A stretch of 64,000 nucleotides of DNA. It comes from Armillaria gallica (Eukaryota > Basidiomycota > Agaricomycetes > Agaricales > Physalacriaceae). Position 1 is the stretch's first letter. The number at the start of each line of letters is the position of its first letter. The position numbers and the translations under genes are program-made. This document shows positions 59,282-64,000 of the stretch, piece after piece. Location of the stretch: the NCBI GenBank assembly GCA_037576215.1, contig JBANDB010000007.1, positions 4,929,001 to 4,993,000 on the forward strand, in the 5' to 3' direction. The notes below the pieces were generated by a model. The model was not told the DNA's origin and made no database searches. It saw only the letters and a list, made by a program, of their open reading frames with translations.

Positions 59282-59765
59282 GGCCCTGTTCGGGTGACAC
59301 GGCTTAACACAGCCCTAGAGCCAAAATTTAAACCGACCGCTTAAGTCTGCTTAACTCAGATTATTCAGCATGTCACTCCATTGTCACCTACGTCCTGACA
59401 CCGATGCTGCGCTCAGTCTGCCCGCCTTCCCGCTCACTACACACAATGACTACAACGATGCCAACAAGATACCAGAAAGACTAGGAAATAAAGTACTCAT
59501 GTGAATGAATTTGAAGATCTAGACAAATCAACACAAATTTGGAAGAACACTGTTGCCATTGTGCCGGTCAGTGAGCGGCACGGGCGGGGCAGCGCTGGGA
59601 CACCTTTCGATGACGTCGGTGGCAGCATTGACGATCGCTTGACATCATTCGGACATCGTCCGAATTCATCCGAGTTATTCCGATATTGTGACGTTTGTGA
59701 CCGAGTCTCTTAGTCCTCTGGGGCCAGGTTAAGCTTGGGTTAAGCCGTGTCACCCGAACAGGGCC
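59282..59765. mobile_element. Tourist-like MITE (PIF/Harbinger type)
   Basis: 484 bp with perfect 27-bp terminal inverted repeats at 59282-59308 and 59739-59765, starting GGCCCTGTTCGGGTGACACG. It is flanked on both sides by the trinucleotide TAA (59279-59281 and 59766-59768). GGCC..TGTTCGG tips with a 3-bp TWA duplication are typical of PIF/Harbinger-derived MITEs. No transposase; the interior frames are shadows. Confidence 0.88.
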
Positions 59766-60873
59766 TAAGCGTCGCGTATTTGAGTCGATGTGGACTATTG
59801 ATATAACGCGCCTGGACTAGCCTAGACATGATCATCGAAGGTAAAAATTGACTATGCGGGGGTGCAATCCTGATCGCGCCAATAATTCTCGTTTTTGAAA
59901 TGTCAATCCATCTGCAGGACCATCATGATGGGCAACTTAGCGACAATTAAATAATTGGCTTGTGCTGTAGAGAGCTGTATGTATATGTGGATTTTGATGA
60001 TCTTCGGAGAAACTTGTGGATGCGAAGTTGGACTCTTCTTGTTCCGGATCCGTCAAGAGTCCTGGCCGTTTGCTCTTGTAAAGGAGGAAGGCAAGGCGAC
60101 GATTTTGTAATAACAAATTTGCGAGGGAACCTTCCCTTGGAATGGCGGATCGAAAATGACGCGCCCACGAATGTAAAACGTGCACGTTGATTGTTGTACG
60201 TACGTCAACAAGGATGTTTCTGTTCTCTCCGCGCGCTCGATATGTAGATCAACAGTTGGTTGCCAACAAGCGCAATGCCAAAAGAACTTCAAAGAAAGTT
60301 GAAGGAATGAATTTCATTGCGGACTGCGCCCTGGTCCTTGTGGCGGTGTTCCTTGGATTGCTTAAATTAGATTTCGAGCCTTTTTTTGGACGCGGGTCTC
60401 TTTCTCCGCACAAAATGTATCCTCGAAACCTGCAGCGCTAGAAGCGGCATGAGGTTGGTAAAGATCCGAGTCAATCTAGACTGAAGGGGGAGCATCCGAA
60501 AAGAGGTCGTCATGCTGCCATACCAGTGCTGACATGGAAGGACCCCAGAACTATAGATAGATTTGCCCATAATCCGGGATAAAAGCTCGCACAAATATGC
60601 CCCGGATTCGCGTAAAAAGCGCGTGTCTGAGAAGATTATACGAAAAGATAAGAATAGGCGGGGTGGCGTGGGTCCTTTGCTGACGTGAAACCAAACTTGT
60701 TTAAATTTCCCGCACTGCTCATTTTTGGTTGCCTCCTTTTTCCATCACCATCACATTCATTTTCTTTTGCTTCCTCCCACCACACCGTACTCACCGCCGC
60801 TCAACGTTTCGCGTTCTCTTCTCTTTCCTTTTCCCTTCTACCAACATTTCTGGGAGAAGTTACGACTTTCACG
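59766..60873. other. Intergenic region and promoter of glyoxal oxidase
   Basis: About 1.1 kb. Frames at 59937-60190 on both strands lack domain support. The last 150 bp before 60874 are pyrimidine-rich (CTTTTTCCATCACC and similar), a common feature just upstream of strongly expressed fungal genes. Confidence 0.4.
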
Positions 60874-63387
60874 ATGATACCCTCACTATCCTTGCTAGCT
60901 TTCACGCTAGCAACCACCTCGCCTGCTTGGGCACAGACTGCAGGAACGTTTGCAGATGGAGGAAACACGCAAGTCAGCGCTATGATGGTGAAGATTTCGC
61001 TACTTTGTTGCTCTTGACAATGTTCATCGGCCCCTAGATGTTCGTCGGCAATAAGGATCAAGTATACATCCTGGACAAAGCGGAGGGTAATGCTGCGCAA
61101 GTTAACGGTCATCCCGCGTGGGGTTCCGTCTGGTGAGCACCAAAAAGTTCAGATTTTTGTCTTGTCGTCTAGACGTTATCCAGGAATATCGATACACACG
61201 AGGTCGTCGTGCAGGACGTCAAGACGAACGTGTTTTGCTCGTCTGGGATGCACCTTCCCAACGGTTCGTTTGTGACATTCGGTGGAAACGGAGCTGTTAC
61301 CAAAGGCGGAAACGTTGGCTCTGTCCTCAACGACGAGGGCTCGGCCTCGTATGATGCCCTGTATCAGGATTACGACGGCGGAAAAGCAATTCGCGTCCTC
61401 GACCCCTGTTCTGCTGGATCCGACTTTCAATCTACTCAGTGTGGCTGGTTCGATGATCCCAGTGTACTCGCCATGCAAAAACGGCGATGGTATTCTACGG
61501 CTGAGCCAACCGCTGAAGGCGACATCGTCATTATCGGCGGCTTTGCAAACGGCGGCTACATCAACCGGAACTACCCCAACGTTGACCCGGAGTTCGAGGG
61601 TGGTGCCGCTGAATGCACCTACGAGTATTATCCAGCAAATGGACGGACGGCCACTACCATGCAGTTCATGATCAATACTTCCGGCCTCAACTCTTACCCT
61701 CATACCTTCCTGATGCCGTCTGGTAAAATGTTCGTTCAGGCCAACGTTTCGACTGGTAAGTCGCGTGGTTTCATTGTATGCTTATGTATGTATATATCTA
61801 ACATGTTATTTCCTAGTCCTCTGGAATCACACTTCCAACGAGGAAACCGCACTCCCAGATATGCCCGGTGGAGTTGTTCGCGTGTATCCCGCATCCGGAG
61901 CCGTCGCCATGCTTCCTCTCACACCCAAGAACAACTATAATCCCACGATCCTCTTCTGTGGAGGTTCTGACATGCCGGATTACTCCTGGGGTAACTACTC
62001 GTGGCCATTCATAAACACATGGGAGTATCCAGCTTCAACGGATTGCCATCGCATCACCCCCGAACCTGAGGACGGCTCAGCTCCGGTGTACGTCAAGGAC
62101 GACGATATGTTACAGGGAAGGACCATGGGTCAGTTCGTCATTCTACCCACCGGCGTGTTGTTGGTGGTGAATGGAGGTATCAACGGCACTGCTGGTTATT
62201 CCACCATGACGCTTCAGACGACGTCTTACAGCGATATGCCCTACGGAATGTCACTTGCTTCCGGGCCCGTTGGTACGCCTGCTCTCTATGACCCCGACGC
62301 AGACAGTGGCAAGAGGTGGTCTAATGATGGTTTCTCCACATCTGACATTGCCCGTTTGTATCATTCGTCTGCCATCGTTCTTCCGGACACCTCTGTATTG
62401 ATTGGTGGATCTAACCCCAACGTCGACGTTAACCTGACGACCTACTTCAACACCGAATATCGCGCCGAAATTTTCTATCCCCCTTACTTCTCGGCCAGTA
62501 CCCGACCAGAGCCGACCGGCCTACCATCTAAACTCTCTTACGGTGGGGACTACTTCGATGTCACCATACCCTCCAGCTCGTACTCCGGCGACTCTAATGA
62601 TGCAGCCGCGAGCGCTTTCGTATCTGTTCTCCGAACTGGTTGGACAACGCATGCGATGAACATGGGCCAGCGTTATCTCCAACTCAACAGCACGTACACT
62701 GTGAACAGCAACGGCACCATTGTGCTCCATGTCTCGCAGATGCCCCCGAATGCAAACATCTACCAGCCGGGGCCTGCTTTCTTGCACGTCGTTGTGAATG
62801 GCATTCCTAGCAATGGATCTTATGTTATCATCGGAAGCGGAAACATCGAAACGCAGACATTGGCTAGCGCGGCTGTGTTACCCGCAAGTGTTAACGATAC
62901 CAAAGCCCAAGGTTCTGCTGATGGCTCCACAACATCATCATCAAGCGGCGATCAAAACAACAGTAGTTCCAAGACAAATACCGCTGCTGTTGTTGGCGGA
63001 GTTGTCGGCGGATTGGTAGTCCTGGGTATACTTGGTGCGCTTGTTGGTATCTGTCTAACGCGACGAAGACGTGAGGCCAACCGTCAGCCTACGTCCTCGT
63101 ACGCCATGCGAGACGGGCCCGGGTACGGAGCATCTCTAGGTGCCGGCGCTGGCGCTGGTGGGGCGGATAAGGCCTTGCGGAGTTCTGACTCTAGTGCCTT
63201 TATCCCGTTACAGCATGCATATAACCAAAACGAATCGTGGAGCTCGAGTACTGCAAGTCTGCAAGCGCCGTATCAAGATCAGCATGAGTCGCACGATCGG
63301 AACGGGATGAGCATGGACTACGACCCGTATGCTGCTGAATCGAGGATGAGTACGAGTACACCTGTGGGACGGCCGCATAGGTACTGA
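60874..63387 (+). CDS. Glyoxal oxidase-like copper radical oxidase with C-terminal membrane anchor
   Basis: Extracellular AA5-type copper radical oxidase; relatives oxidise aldehydes such as glyoxal or methylglyoxal and release peroxide. The start at 60874 gives signal peptide MIPSLSLLAFTLATTSPAWA. Short introns separate MFVGNKDQVYILDKAEGN, WNIDTHEVVVQDVKTNVFCS (the Cys that forms the Tyr-Cys cofactor is in VFCSSGMHLPNGSF) and the long body. FGGNGAVTKGG, RRWYSTAEPTAEGDIVIIGG, FCGGSDMPDYSWGNYSWPF and DIARLYHSSAIVLPDTSVLI (Tyr/His ligands) follow, with TTHAMNMGQRYL (second His). After a Ser-rich linker comes a transmembrane segment (VVGGVVGGLVVLGILGALVG, about 62989-63050), RRRRE, and a cytoplasmic tail of about 100 residues ending at 63387. 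Complete. Most glyoxal oxidases are freely secreted. Confidence 0.93.
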
Positions 63388-64000
63388 TTGGTGGGGGCAA
63401 CTTGAAGAGTGTGTTTATGGTATGTCTTCAGTGGTACTAGATGCAGAATTGACAGTTGCATGGATTTTCTCTTTTCTCAATGTTATTTTTATCCTCGTCA
63501 CTGCACAACTTCACCTGCTCATATTTAAAAATCTTGTTAATTTCTTAAAGCAGGTTGTATACACCACGCATTGCATTTCATACCCTGAGGGTACTGTGCT
63601 ACTCTTTTGTTCCAGTCGCGCTCTTTATATATCAGCATCTTTCTGTTTTATACACGGACCTCATATGGACTTGTGTAGTTACTTCTTAATAGTGCACTCA
63701 GGACCAACACGCTCCCTTTACAGCTCCCTCAGCGGATGACCGGACGAGTCCATCGGAGTTTGTAGCACGATTTTTCGGTTTCGTCAATGACCTGGAACTG
63801 CAGTGCCTTTTCAGGACTTCTGCGTGGAATTTATAGTACTTGAGCACCGTTCAGACAGGCGAAGCTGGTCATGCACTCGTCGGCAGTGAGCCATTTTAGC
63901 CGCTGATTGAAGCCCGACTCTTGGCACAGCACGGCGTCTTGCACGCTTCGTAATTGCTGCAGGTGACAGCAATGTGAGAAATGTACGACAATGAAACGCC
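63388..64000. other. 3' flank of glyoxal oxidase to window edge
   Basis: T-rich sequence after the stop, including an AT-rich stretch around 63480-63545. No gene or RNA is supported up to 64000. Confidence 0.35.

Noticed and set aside
59501..59713. 70-codon plus-strand frame inside the Tourist-like element
   Set aside because: Lies wholly within the MITE and has no transposase similarity.
1..64000. CRISPR arrays, rRNA genes or bacterial-type operons
   Set aside because: None seen. Gene structure is intron-rich and fungal throughout.

Overview
The window reads as nuclear DNA of an agaricomycete (mushroom-forming) basidiomycete. Genes are split by many short introns of about 45-65 nt with GT..AG ends. 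The gene families present are typical of that class: FunK1 kinases, a HET-domain gene, a TPR-CHAT protein, a DUF6699 protein, F-box-like families, a copper-radical (glyoxal) oxidase and a GMC oxidoreductase. All exon joins were made by eye, so internal boundaries are best estimates. Family names rest on recognised motifs; no database search was run.

Layout. 0-1.1 kb: 5' half of a secreted GMC oxidoreductase (minus, runs off the left edge). 1.8-5.9 kb: DNA2 helicase/nuclease (plus). 6.0-6.8 kb: PLAC8 protein (minus). 7.9-8.5 kb: IES6 subunit of INO80 (plus). 9.3-12.2 kb: kinase-like protein with an acidic tail (minus). 12.4-15.8 kb: chitin synthase (minus). 16.4-18.7 kb: PUF6 (plus). 19.1-19.9 kb: dead F-box-like gene (minus). 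20.2-23.6 kb: TPR-CHAT protease-like gene (minus), with a palindromic element just upstream. 24.6-26.6 kb: disordered hypothetical protein (minus). 28.4-30.6 kb: UTP7/WDR46 (plus). 30.7-34.6 kb: a strikingly CpG-poor island holding a decayed HET gene split by a solo LTR. 35.6-35.9 kb: small foldback element. 35.9-37.8 kb: frame-broken F-box gene and an unassigned coding-like stretch. 38.3-39.1 kb: intact paralogue of the dead 19 kb gene. 39.6-40.0 kb: MDM35. 40.9-42.8 kb: FAD monooxygenase (plus). 42.9-46.7 kb: DIS3 exosome nuclease (minus). 47.3-48.6 kb: conserved-looking unknown gene. 48.8-51.9 kb: two tandem decayed FunK1 kinases. 52.1-52.5 kb: inverted-repeat element. 53.4-55.1 kb: second FAD monooxygenase (minus). 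55.7-57.3 kb: DUF6699 protein. 59.3-59.8 kb: Tourist-like MITE. 60.9-63.4 kb: membrane-anchored glyoxal oxidase (plus).

The window mixes two gene classes. Housekeeping genes (DNA2, IES6, PUF6, UTP7, MDM35, DIS3, chitin synthase) look complete. PUF6, UTP7 and DIS3 all act on ribosome assembly or RNA processing, but they are dispersed and show no operon-like grouping. Between them lie fast-evolving accessory genes, several visibly broken: HET, both FunK1 copies, and two F-box-type genes. Non-autonomous elements are concentrated in the same places. The strongest observations are the CpG-depleted HET island carrying a later LTR insertion, four separate inverted-repeat elements, and the tandem FunK1 remnants.
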